Shown here: in pieces, positions 46,382-52,828 of the stretch
Numbering within the stretch: position 1 is the first letter of the stretch
How the letters are laid out: every line of letters starts with the position of its first letter
Program-made: the position numbers and the translations under genes
NCBI GenBank assembly: GCA_016871515.1
Contig: VHDE01000033.1
Span: 1-52,828, forward strand
Source of the DNA: Verrucomicrobiota bacterium
GTDB taxonomy: Bacteria; Verrucomicrobiota; Verrucomicrobiia; Limisphaerales; SIBE01
Length of the DNA: 52,828 nucleotides
Direction: 5' to 3'
Notes under the pieces: model-generated
What the model saw: only the letters and a program-made list of their open reading frames with translations
Told to the model about the DNA's origin: nothing
Databases searched by the model: none

Positions 46382-46863
46382 TTAAAATGACAGGCCTTGC
46401 TCCATCACAACAGCTGAAGCAGCTTGTCCGCCAACTGGACAACGGGATCGTGCTTGGCCAGACATCGGCTCCAGGATCCAGGAAAGCACTTGAATTCTCC
46501 TCTGTTTCGAATCGTCGTTCAGAATGGCGTGCATACGCTCCCCCGAAGGCCAAAAACTAACTTTGCCAACCTTCTGCTCATCAAACTGAAGTTGGTAACG
46601 GATTCGGCCAGTTTGCACATCCCAAATCTTTCCCGACTCCGTAGCGGCGAAAGGACCGTAGGGTGTAAACTTGATATGGCTTACGGGCGCGCTAAACTGC
46701 CTTTCGAAAACTGGCTTGGCGAATCGGCGCTGATTCAGAATCGAAACAGGCCGGTGGGAAAGCCTCCAGTCGTTCGTGTTCCGCCTTACGGCGTTGGCCA
46801 AGACCGCTACCGCGTCGCCTGCATTATCCGTTTCGTTGATGCGTTGAAGCTCAATTTGAGTAA
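46382..46863 (-). pseudogene. WD40-repeat remnant of a kinase-type protein
   Basis: An open frame reading IELQRINETDNAGDAVAVLA, then RRFAKPVFERQFSAPVSHIKF, SGKIWDVQTGRIRYQLQF and VSFWPSGERMHAILNDDSKQ has the pattern of the linker plus WD40 repeats found in Verrucomicrobial Ser/Thr-kinase/WD40 proteins. Only about two blades remain. The fragment is on the same strand as the kinase and sigma remnants upstream. Confidence 0.5.
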
Positions 46864-46868
46864 GCGCG

Positions 46869-46961
46869 TCAGATCAAGTGCAAGCATTCTTCCACCGGCA
46901 GACGCCCCCGGTTGTGCAGCTCCTTAGCAACCGTTTTGGGAACGTAGGTTTCGGGATTGGA
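46869..46961 (-). pseudogene. Ser/Thr kinase fragment
   Basis: The frame ends with YVPKTVAKELHNRGRLPVEE and CLHLI, which matches the loop just before the catalytic HRD region of PVC-type protein kinases as I know them. The frame stops at a TGA, and the catalytic loop is missing. The WD40 remnant follows in a different frame within a few bases, suggesting a deletion inside a kinase-WD40 gene. Confidence 0.45.
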
Positions 46962-46996
46962 GTGTTGGAGTAATGGAGTAGTGGGTGGAGGGACAT

Positions 46997-47263
46997 TCAT
47001 GGCAAGGCCTTGTGGTTCAGACTTTGAACTTTGAACATCGAACCTCGAACCATTTCCCGCATCTTCTTGGCAATCGAGATAATGGCATCCTGAACAACAT
47101 CCGGTGCTTCCGCATCGGTTAGGCCCGACTTGATCGCGACACCGTAAATAAGCTTCCAATAGGTGTTGAAGAATTCCTTCCAACTCTCCTGATCATCCCA
47201 GTCCTTCAATCGGCTTAACAAACTGCGGCGCGTGGGGATGAATTCGTCAGGGTTTTCGGCCAT
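46997..47263 (-). pseudogene. truncated ECF sigma factor remnant
   Basis: From ATG 47263: MAENPDEFIPTRRSLLSRL, KDWDDQESWKEFFNTYWKLI and GLTDAEAPDVVQDAIISIAKKM form an ECF sigma region 2 (core-binding). Region 4 is absent: the frame runs into a TTTGAACTTTGAACATCGAACC-type dispersed repeat at about 47020-47055 and stops. Together with the kinase and WD40 pieces it looks like a decayed signalling operon. Confidence 0.6.
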
Positions 47264-47422
47264 AAAATACAGGCTAGTGCGACCTGGGTTTGCATCATTA
47301 CCCTTAAGTTCGCTCAGCGGCGAGCGATCTTTCAAAAAAGCGGAAAAGCGGATGAACCCCGTTCCCCTCGATCAGCTGGGTTGCAGAACGTGAGGTGGTG
47401 TTACACGAGCCACCTATTGGAG

Positions 47423-47519
47423 TGGCGGAGAGGGTACGAATCGAACATACCTCGACTCGTTAAACGAGCCGACAACGGTTTTGAAGACCGCGAGGGCCAC
47501 CAGGCACCAATCACTCTCC
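47423..47519 (-). tRNA. selC: tRNA-Sec (anticodon TCA)
   Basis: A 97-nt gene on the minus strand. It begins GGAGAGTGATTGG and ends GTACCCTCTCCGCCA, with the CCA encoded. The anticodon stem CGGT/ACCG holds the loop CTTCAAA, giving anticodon TCA. A long variable arm, GGCTCG TTTAA CGAGTC, and the T-arm GTATG TTCGATT CGTAC are clear. The D-arm is long, as in selenocysteine tRNAs. One mismatch (T7) is seen in the acceptor stem and one in the D-stem. The length, the TCA anticodon and the long extra arm together indicate selenocysteine tRNA rather than a suppressor or serine tRNA. The gene is divergent from the integrase that follows. Confidence 0.88.
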
Positions 47520-47602
47520 AATATGCTCTAAGTAGACACTTTACGAATCTAACTGCCGGACCTTTTCAAGCCTGCTATTGAGATTCGCCGACACTTGACG
47601 GC

Positions 47603-48862
47603 ATGAAACGAAAGGACCGTCCGAAGCATGAAACCGTGAGTGTTTGCAATGTCACGGTGAAGATTTACAGGCGCCAGCGCCGCAGGACAACCGGAAAATC
47701 TCGCACGATCTATGAGCTTGCCGACTACACCACGGGCATTCGCCGGTTGCGTGGGTTCAGCGACCACGGCGATGCACGGAAAGAGGCTGAAAAAATTGCT
47801 CGTTCGATTTCCGCTGGCGAGGCAACAGTGGCAACAATGCGCAACCCTGAGGCTGCCAGTTACGGCCGGGCGGTGGAACTGCTACGACCGACCCGTACGC
47901 CGATTGAAATCGCGGCAGGCGCCTACGCCAACGCATTTGAGATTCTGGGCGGCGACTACATCGTGGAAGCTGCGAAGTTTTACGCACGGCACAGGGTTGA
48001 CCAAATCGAACGGCGGCCAGTGGCGGACGTAGTCTCGGAAATGATTTCGCTGAAAGAGACACAAGGCAAAGCCGCGCGATACCTGGACGATCTTCGCGCA
48101 CGGCTGAACCGCTTCGCCGAAGCCTTCGCCGTTGACATCTCAACCGTAACAACGGCCGACCTGCAACGATGGATTGACGGCCTGAAGGTTGCACCCCAGA
48201 CAAGTAAAGACTTCCGGACGGTTCTGCACACGCTTTTCTCGTTCGCTGAATCGCGCGGTTACATTTTCAAGGGCGGCAATCCGGTTGCTGGAACAGAGAA
48301 GATTTCATCCAACGGCGGCACAATCCAAATCTTCACGCTCGGGGAAATCATCGCACTGTTGAACGCTGCGCCAAAAGAGTTTGTGCCAGTGATCGCTATT
48401 GGAGGATTCGCGGGTTTGCGGACCGCCGAGATTCAGCGCATTGAGTGGCGGGACGTGGACCTAAGCGGCGGATTCATTCACGTCGGCAGTGACAAGGCCA
48501 AAACTCGTTCGCGTCGTCTCGTTCCAATCCTGCCAAACCTCGCGCAATGGCTCGCACCTTATGCCAAGCAGACCGGCAAAGTGTGGAAGGGAACCACAAC
48601 TGATTTGCGCGATATCCGGGCCGCGACCGTGGAAACATCCGGGGTTACTTGGAAAGACAATGGCTTGCGCCACTCGTTTTGTTCTTACCGCCTCGCCGAC
48701 ATTCAGAACGCCGTACAAGTCGCCTTGGAAGCTGGCAACAGTCCAGCAATGGTTTTCAAACACTACCGCGAGCTTGTGAAGCCGAGCGAAGCCAAGGCTT
48801 GGTTCGCGATCGTACCGAAAGCGCCGGCAAACGTTGTCGCGGTCAACCTCGGAGCCGTATGA
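47603..48862 (+). CDS. tyrosine-type site-specific recombinase/integrase
   Basis: 419-aa integrase of the phage-integrase family. An N-terminal SAM-like DNA-binding region (YLDDLRARLNRFAEAFAVDI) precedes the catalytic part. Active-site residues visible are Arg in GLRTAEIQRIEWRDVDL, the His/Arg box GLRHSFCSYR and the terminal Tyr in MVFKHYRELV. It is the first gene of a foreign block beside the selenocysteine tRNA. The next gene begins with an ATGA overlap at 48859. Such enzymes often insert elements at tRNA genes. Confidence 0.88.
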   Translation: MKRKDRPKHETVSVCNVTVKIYRRQRRRTTGKSRTIYELADYTTGIRRLRGFSDHGDARKEAEKIARSISAGEATVATMRNPEAASYGRAVELLRPTRTPIEIAAGAYANAFEILGGDYIVEAAKFYARHRVDQIERRPVADVVSEMISLKETQGKAARYLDDLRARLNRFAEAFAVDISTVTTADLQRWIDGLKVAPQTSKDFRTVLHTLFSFAESRGYIFKGGNPVAGTEKISSNGGTIQIFTLGEIIALLNAAPKEFVPVIAIGGFAGLRTAEIQRIEWRDVDLSGGFIHVGSDKAKTRSRRLVPILPNLAQWLAPYAKQTGKVWKGTTTDLRDIRAATVETSGVTWKDNGLRHSFCSYRLADIQNAVQVALEAGNSPAMVFKHYRELVKPSEAKAWFAIVPKAPANVVAVNLGAV

Positions 48863-49767
48863 ATGCTGGCGAGGTTCAGACAACCGTACGGCGTCAATAT
48901 GTTCGCTATGCCGATACCTTTGCAGTTCGCCTGTTTGCACCAGCAAGGACAAGCATCGAGGCGGGAAAGGAGATCCGGCCATTGCCCGACCTCGGGGCAA
49001 TCGCGATCGATTTCGAGTCGTATGACGGCTGCCGAGTGTTCGGTTTTAAGCTGAGGAAACCAGAATCGGTTCACGGAATTAAGGCGACTGTCCGGGCCGA
49101 AGTCTGGAACACTCGCGCCGGCGAACTAAAGCGGCTTGCGGAGAGATGGTACGCGAGGCGCACGCCGAAGGGCTTCGAATCGTTCGCGCACTTCGTAAAA
49201 GCTTTCCTTGAGAGCGAGCAAAAGCAGAGGCAAAACGAACTTGTCGCGAAGATGCCGAACACCACGCCGGAAACGATTTCCACAAAGCCTCTTCGGCGTG
49301 GCGAGCAAGAGACGCGAATCGATCACCGGGAAAACGCCATGGGAGTGACGCTCGACCTCCTCAAGCGCGAGTATCCAAACTTCTTCAACGCCCGTGAAAA
49401 GCACTTGTCGGACGAAGAGCAACGCAAGGCCTATGTCGCCGATCTGCGAGCGATCCACGGAGTTTTTCCCGACGTCGAAGGTTGCGCTTCGCTCTGGTCG
49501 GACACGCGCTTCAATGAATGGCTCGAAAAGGCGATGACGACGCCGGGACACAAAGTGACGCGCGAAGAGTGGGCACTGGCGCAAGGATGGATTCCACGCG
49601 GATACTACCGCATGACAGACGCCGAGTTGAAGAAGGCGTTGAATGAACGCACAGGGTTGAACCTTAAAGGCGGTTCATGGCGGCGCAAAGCGCAGCGTAT
49701 GGGCTTGGTCAACGCTCTCAGACATGGCCGCTCAGAAAACCCAAACGAACTCCCTTCGCCCCGATAA
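48859..49767 (+). CDS. unknown protein encoded with the integrase
   Basis: 302 aa from ATG 48859, which overlaps the integrase stop as ATGA; the open frame extends upstream, but that part is integrase DNA. No known family was recognised. The N-terminal half has YADTFAVRLFAPARTSIEA and DFESYDGCRVFGFKLRKPE; later stretches are charged (EWLEKAMTTPGHKVTREEWA, NERTGLNLKGGSWRRKAQRM). Basic clusters suggest nucleic acid binding. Given its place, it may be a replication or regulatory protein of the element. This is inference only. Confidence 0.6.
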   Translation: MNAGEVQTTVRRQYVRYADTFAVRLFAPARTSIEAGKEIRPLPDLGAIAIDFESYDGCRVFGFKLRKPESVHGIKATVRAEVWNTRAGELKRLAERWYARRTPKGFESFAHFVKAFLESEQKQRQNELVAKMPNTTPETISTKPLRRGEQETRIDHRENAMGVTLDLLKREYPNFFNAREKHLSDEEQRKAYVADLRAIHGVFPDVEGCASLWSDTRFNEWLEKAMTTPGHKVTREEWALAQGWIPRGYYRMTDAELKKALNERTGLNLKGGSWRRKAQRMGLVNALRHGRSENPNELPSPR

Positions 49768-49815
49768 TTCGGACAACTTGAAAATCCTTGTCCGAATTTC
49801 GGACTGATTCGGCAG

Positions 49816-50073
49816 ATGGCGGCACAGTGCCCCATGCCGAAATATAAAACACCAGATGGCGCGCCGTCCAACGTCAGCACCGGCGCAATCCTCACCGCCC
49901 TTTTGACCGAAGCGCAAGCCGCGGCATTCTTAACTGTCAAACCTCGCACGCTACGTCTTTGGCGGCACACTCGCGGCCTGCCTCACATTCGCATCACCGC
50001 CAAAGAAATTCGTTACCGGGCGAGCGACCTGGAGGAATGGCTCGCGCGTCGACGGACTGTCATCGGAGCGTAA
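49816..50073 (+). CDS. excisionase-like helix-turn-helix protein
   Basis: 85-aa small DNA-binding protein. LLTEAQAAAFLTVKPRTLRL and WRHTRGLPHIRITAKEIRYR, then ASDLEEWLARRR form the MerR-like HTH_17/excisionase pattern (helix-turn-helix with a winged strand). An internal ATG at 49834 is an alternative start. Following an integrase, it likely directs excision or represses phage-type genes. Confidence 0.75.
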   Translation: MAAQCPMPKYKTPDGAPSNVSTGAILTALLTEAQAAAFLTVKPRTLRLWRHTRGLPHIRITAKEIRYRASDLEEWLARRRTVIGA

Positions 50074-50077
50074 AGAT

Positions 50078-50626
50078 ATGCCCGCGAACCAAAGCCCGGC
50101 GCTGGCAGGCGCGCGGGGATCAACTACCCAGGCGAGTGGAGGATACGTCCGGCATCCAGTTGGGTCAACTGCCCTTGAGGCGAGCGAGCGCGGGGTCCTG
50201 GCCACCCTGATCGAGGGGCCCAATGGCGACCTGCCGCCGACAATTGCGAGGTTGCTCGATGAATTGACCGCACTCCGCAGTCAGCCAAGCTCAGCGGCTG
50301 TCATCGCGCAGGGCATCATCAGGTCACTTGAGCGTGTCGCAACGAATGGCAATGGCAACGGCCAGTCTGGCGAATGGTCCGCTCTGGTCGAGGACGGTGC
50401 CGACATCATGGCCGAGGACCTGCCGACCGTTGTCGAGCTTGTCGAAGGGATCGTGGCCGAGCAGTGTAAGCTCGTCATCGGGAGCGGCTCAAAGAGTTTC
50501 AAGACATGGCTCACAATTGACTTGTGGGGCGTCGGAATGGGTTACGGGTCCTTCCCCGGCGAGGTAGGAGACTGCCCGCGACCGTTGCTGAGATTGCGCA
50601 AAAGCTCGACGCGGAACTTTGTTTAA
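50078..50626 (+). pseudogene. truncated AAA/RepA-like ATPase
   Basis: The frame begins at 50078 five bases after the HTH stop, with GGAGCG upstream. The N-terminal ~130 residues are a linker. ADIMAEDLPTVVELVEGIVA and CKLVIGSGSKSFKTWLTIDL then match the beginning of an AAA_25/RepA-like ATPase, with the Walker A-type GSKSFKT. Right after this the similarity ends, and the frame stops at 50626. From about 50570 another frame encodes ATVAEIAQKLDAELCLILED and LSKADVDEITSRILQA, which look like the end of a different protein. A deletion joining two genes is the simplest reading. Confidence 0.6.
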
Positions 50627-50722
50627 TCCTTGAAGACCTTTCAAAGGCTGACGTGGACGAAATCACATCCCGAATCTTGCAGGCGCGAAAACCAGCAAAG
50701 AGCACCGAAAAAAAGTGAGACA

Positions 50723-51232
50723 ATGAGAGCCAGGATCTTTCTTCGGCGCAGTGGCGCAATGATGCCGCTGAAAACAGGCGTCACAATCGTTGCGCACCGC
50801 CAGGATAGGGGCAGCGCAACGTTGTACGTCACTACCGACGACAATAACTTGGCGATGGCAATTGACTTGGACCGGCGAGGCATTGATCGATTGCTCTTAC
50901 ACCTGCGCACGATAGGCAAAGTCACGGCAGCCGACATTGCCTCTGACGTGTTGCGCCGCGTGTTTCGTCCTGCCCGTGAAATGCTTCACACGCCGTTGTC
51001 CCTTTCGGCCCGGCAGCGGGAAGTTCTGGGGCTGCTAAGCCGTGGGCTTGCAGACAAGCAAATCGGCGAAATGCTGCACATCTCGGAACATTCGGTTAAC
51101 GCACATCTCCGGCGCATCTTCAGGAGGCTCGAAGTGCGTAGTCGAGCGGCAGCCGTGGCTCGGTTTGTCCGACTATCACCCGAACGGGTGACTAGCGAAG
51201 TCGCAGCCAATGCGCGAAATATCTTCTTATGA
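50723..51232 (+). CDS. LuxR-type regulator
   Basis: 169-aa protein from ATG 50723; an open frame starts at 50630, but that part overlaps the previous fragment. The C-terminal LuxR/FixJ HTH is clear: LSARQREVLGLLSRGLADKQ and IGEMLHISEHSVNAHLRRIF, then RRLEVRSRAAAVARFV. The N-terminal ~100 residues are not recognised. It is likely a transcription regulator of the element. Its stop overlaps the next gene as ATGA. Confidence 0.75.
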   Translation: MRARIFLRRSGAMMPLKTGVTIVAHRQDRGSATLYVTTDDNNLAMAIDLDRRGIDRLLLHLRTIGKVTAADIASDVLRRVFRPAREMLHTPLSLSARQREVLGLLSRGLADKQIGEMLHISEHSVNAHLRRIFRRLEVRSRAAAVARFVRLSPERVTSEVAANARNIFL

Positions 51233-51459
51233 TCGGCGAACAAGAAATCTTGAACCGCTCGCTGAGCGGCGGGAAAGTCTTTTTAAATCGCTTTCACGTT
51301 GCCACGCAATGTGGAACGAGCGTCGGAAGAATCAAGCGAGCTTTGCTGAGCGGACGGTTGACCGCCGATGCGAGCGATTACAAGCGGGCGCCTCTGTTCG
51401 CCGTTGAGAGATTGCCCGAACTAAAACGCCTTTTTTCGCAGCGACTTTCTTTCGAATGA
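51229..51459 (+). CDS. small unknown protein
   Basis: 76 aa, ATGA overlap with the LuxR-type gene. No family recognised. VFLNRFHVATQCGTSVGRIK and RAPLFAVERLPELKRLF hint at a helical, possibly helix-turn-helix-like fold. It overlaps the prohead protease start by 4 nt, so all three are translationally coupled. Confidence 0.5.
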   Translation: MIGEQEILNRSLSGGKVFLNRFHVATQCGTSVGRIKRALLSGRLTADASDYKRAPLFAVERLPELKRLFSQRLSFE

Positions 51460-52019
51460 GCGACCTCCACTACCGGACCTTCTCTTTACAGCGCGGCAAA
51501 TTCGACGCCGGCAAGCGCGAGGTCGAGATTTCGTTTTCCAGTGAGTTTCCCGTGATGCGCGGTGGTGTACGCGAGGTGCTTCACCATGAGCTCGGGGCGG
51601 CGGACTTCAGCCGACTGAATGCCGGTGCCGCAGTTCTTTTGAATCACGACCATGAGCGCTTGGTGGGTGCGGTCGTTCCTGGCACAGCCCGAATCGACGG
51701 CGACAGAATTGGCCGCGCAATCATACGGTTTTCACAGAGCGCCGCAGCAATCATTAACGACGTGGCGGACGGGATTCGCAATGCCGTTTCGATAGGATAC
51801 CGGCTGACACGCATCGTTTCGAGGGAGACCCAAGACGGCGTTGAGACCATCCGTTATGCGTTTGAGCCGTACGAAACCTCATTGGTGAGCGTCGCGGCGG
51901 ATCCCCGCATAGGCGTCGGACGCTCGGCAGACTTTTCAGCAACAAAAACTCAACAAAAGGACAGCAAGTTATGGTCACCGAAGGAGCAGAATTTAACAAA
52001 GACGCCGCAGAAGTTCTCG
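51456..52019 (+). CDS. HK97-type prohead protease, probably cut at its 3' end
   Basis: A phage head maturation protease (U35 family), ~188 aa before foreign sequence. Motifs: FSSEFPVMRGGVREVLHHE, VLLNHDHERLVGAVV with the catalytic His, DGIRNAVSIGYRLTRI with the Ser region, and FEPYETSLVSVAADPRIGVG with the Glu and the family's C-terminal motif. The open frame continues into an IS630-type transposase from 52020. At 51971 an ATG after AAAGGA begins another frame (MVTEGAEFNKDAAEVLG) that could be the next phage gene, such as a capsid protein, interrupted by the same insertion. Confidence 0.75.
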
Positions 52020-52027
52020 GAAGATGA
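51971..52027 (+). pseudogene. possible truncated phage capsid gene start
   Basis: ATG 51971, with AAAGGA upstream, gives the 18 residues MVTEGAEFNKDAAEVLGR before a stop that lies in transposase DNA. Phage maturation proteases are usually followed by the major capsid gene, so this may be its start, cut by the IS. It is very short, so confidence is low. Confidence 0.35.
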
Positions 52028-52532
52028 GGCCTCCTTCCGGCAGACGCCGACTGTCTATTGGACGTGGGCGCGGCGCGGCCAGCAACCGCAGATTCCCACC
52101 CGCGGCCAACGGAACACGCAAAAGATTCTGGGAGCGGTGGGCGTGCCCAAAGGGGACTTTGTGTGGCGGCACCAAACCGAATACTTCAACGGCCAAACGT
52201 AATTGTCTTTCATCGAGGAAGAGATGCTGCCGCACTATTATCGCCGCAGGCATCGCGTCTATTTGATTCAGGACAACGCTTCTTATCACAAGAAGCCCGA
52301 AGTATTGGAGTTTTTCGCCAAGGATGAGCGCCACCTCCAAGTGTTTCTACTTCCTGTCTATGCCCCCGATTTCAACGCGACGGAGCGGCTGTGGCACTAC
52401 ACCCGCAAAGAAAGCACGCACAACCGGCACTTCGATACCCCGGCGGCGCTCTGCCAGTCGTTATTCATCACGATCGCTGACATCCAGAAACATCCCGAAA
52501 AGATCCAAGGGCTCCTCACGCCATGTTTTTAG
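52020..52532 (+). pseudogene. IS630-family transposase, 5'-truncated, one nonsense codon
   Basis: Catalytic DDE parts of an IS630-type transposase. EDEASFRQTPTVYWTWARRG carries the first Asp, and PTRGQRNTQKILGAVGV and HQTEYFNGQT follow. TAA at 52200-52202 stops the frame where family members usually have a Tyr. The same frame continues LSFIEEEMLPHYYRRRHRVY, LIQDNASYHKKPE (second Asp), FNATERLWHYTRKESTHNR (Glu) and KIQGLLTPCF to 52532. The N-terminal HTH half is missing. The transposase is therefore inactive. Confidence 0.8.
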
Positions 52533-52623
52533 GCTGGTTTGTTGTTTTATCTATACGCATCTATGTAGTGTAATGTGTCATAGATAACCAGACATGCATT
52601 TCAGGCGTGATATGATTTGTGTC

Positions 52624-52828
52624 ATGCCGAAAACGAGCCCTGCCGTCCTGTTGGAACCTCACCATCAATCCCAATTGGTAGCTTGGGAGTCAGCCCACGG
52701 GACTCCCCAACAAGTGGCCTTGCGGTGCCGGATCATTCTGGGTGCCGCGGCAGGCGAGCCCAATGCAGCCATTGCCGATCGGCTCGGCGTCAACCGGCAT
52801 ACGGTGGAACTGTGGCGCGAGCGGGTGC
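52624..52828 (+). CDS. IS630-family transposase N-terminus (runs off window)
   Basis: ATG 52624 opens a frame to the window end, 68 residues so far. ALRCRIILGAAAGEPNAAIA and DRLGVNRHTVELWRERV are the IS630 helix-turn-helix N-terminus. It is a second transposase gene, not a continuation of the truncated copy upstream. Nothing can be said about its catalytic part. Confidence 0.75.
   Translation, partial: MPKTSPAVLLEPHHQSQLVAWESAHGTPQQVALRCRIILGAAAGEPNAAIADRLGVNRHTVELWRERV

Noticed and set aside
47423..47519. tRNA-Ser or suppressor tRNA
   Set aside because: The anticodon TCA with a long variable arm and 97-nt length fits selenocysteine better; a tRNA-Ser would have a serine anticodon (NGA or GCT) and be shorter.
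48649..48858. Upstream extension of the 302-aa gene
   Set aside because: It lies within the integrase in another frame; the ATGA overlap at 48859 is a much better start.

Overview
The window most resembles a chromosome segment of a Verrucomicrobiota bacterium of the Pedosphaera/Limisphaerales type; this is inferred from gene content and not proven by a marker gene. The signs are paired DUF1553/DUF1549 planctomycete-type cytochrome and DUF1501 proteins, PVC-type heme proteins, DUF1080, DUF6807 and Gfo/Idh/MocA sugar-related proteins with Tat signals, a type II pseudopilin, remnants of an ECF sigma/kinase/WD40 system, and intergenic DNA packed with inverted repeats.

Positions 286-9094 hold a tripartite efflux system: a TolC-like lipoprotein, two successive HlyD/MacA-type adaptors (the second with a ~200-residue Gly/Ser-rich insert) and a MacB-type ABC transporter. 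A drug/metabolite transporter follows (9747-10688). Positions 10803-16252 carry a DUF1501 gene and a large DUF1553 gene with a two-gene PIN-type toxin-antitoxin module between them; the 57-aa antitoxin candidate was found by reading the sequence. Positions 16307-27586 carry exported catabolic genes: a ceramidase-like gene broken by an internal deletion, a CtBP-like dehydrogenase, a LysR remnant, an M48 protease, an intact ceramidase-like gene, a sugar isomerase-like protein, DUF1080, Gfo/Idh/MocA and PmoA-like proteins.

Positions 27800-33615 hold a tRNA-dihydrouridine synthase, a GMC oxidoreductase with its small subunit, an O-methyltransferase, a pseudopilin and a small conserved-looking protein. 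A 58-bp perfect palindrome and three tandem repeat cassettes lie between them. Degenerate RAYT transposase pieces with a REP-like hairpin (33733-34062) precede a 1588-aa multidomain heme protein (34223-38989). Next come an S9 peptidase, a DegQ/HtrA protease, a two-component system and a PpnP-type nucleoside phosphorylase. Positions 45864-47263 are gene debris.

At 47423-47519 (minus) is a selenocysteine tRNA with anticodon TCA. Divergent from it begins an integrated element: tyrosine recombinase, an unknown 302-aa protein, an excisionase-like HTH, a truncated AAA ATPase, a LuxR-type regulator, a 76-aa protein and an HK97-type prohead protease followed by the first codons of a probable capsid gene. 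IS630-family transposase sequence cuts this off, and a second IS630-type transposase runs off the window. The layout suggests a decayed prophage or a capsid-carrying phage satellite beside selC. Two other themes recur: repeat cassettes bracketed by CCATGAACC/GGTTCATGG, whose edges in two cases contain the start codon of a gene, and several pseudogenes made by internal deletions that join the two ends of a gene.
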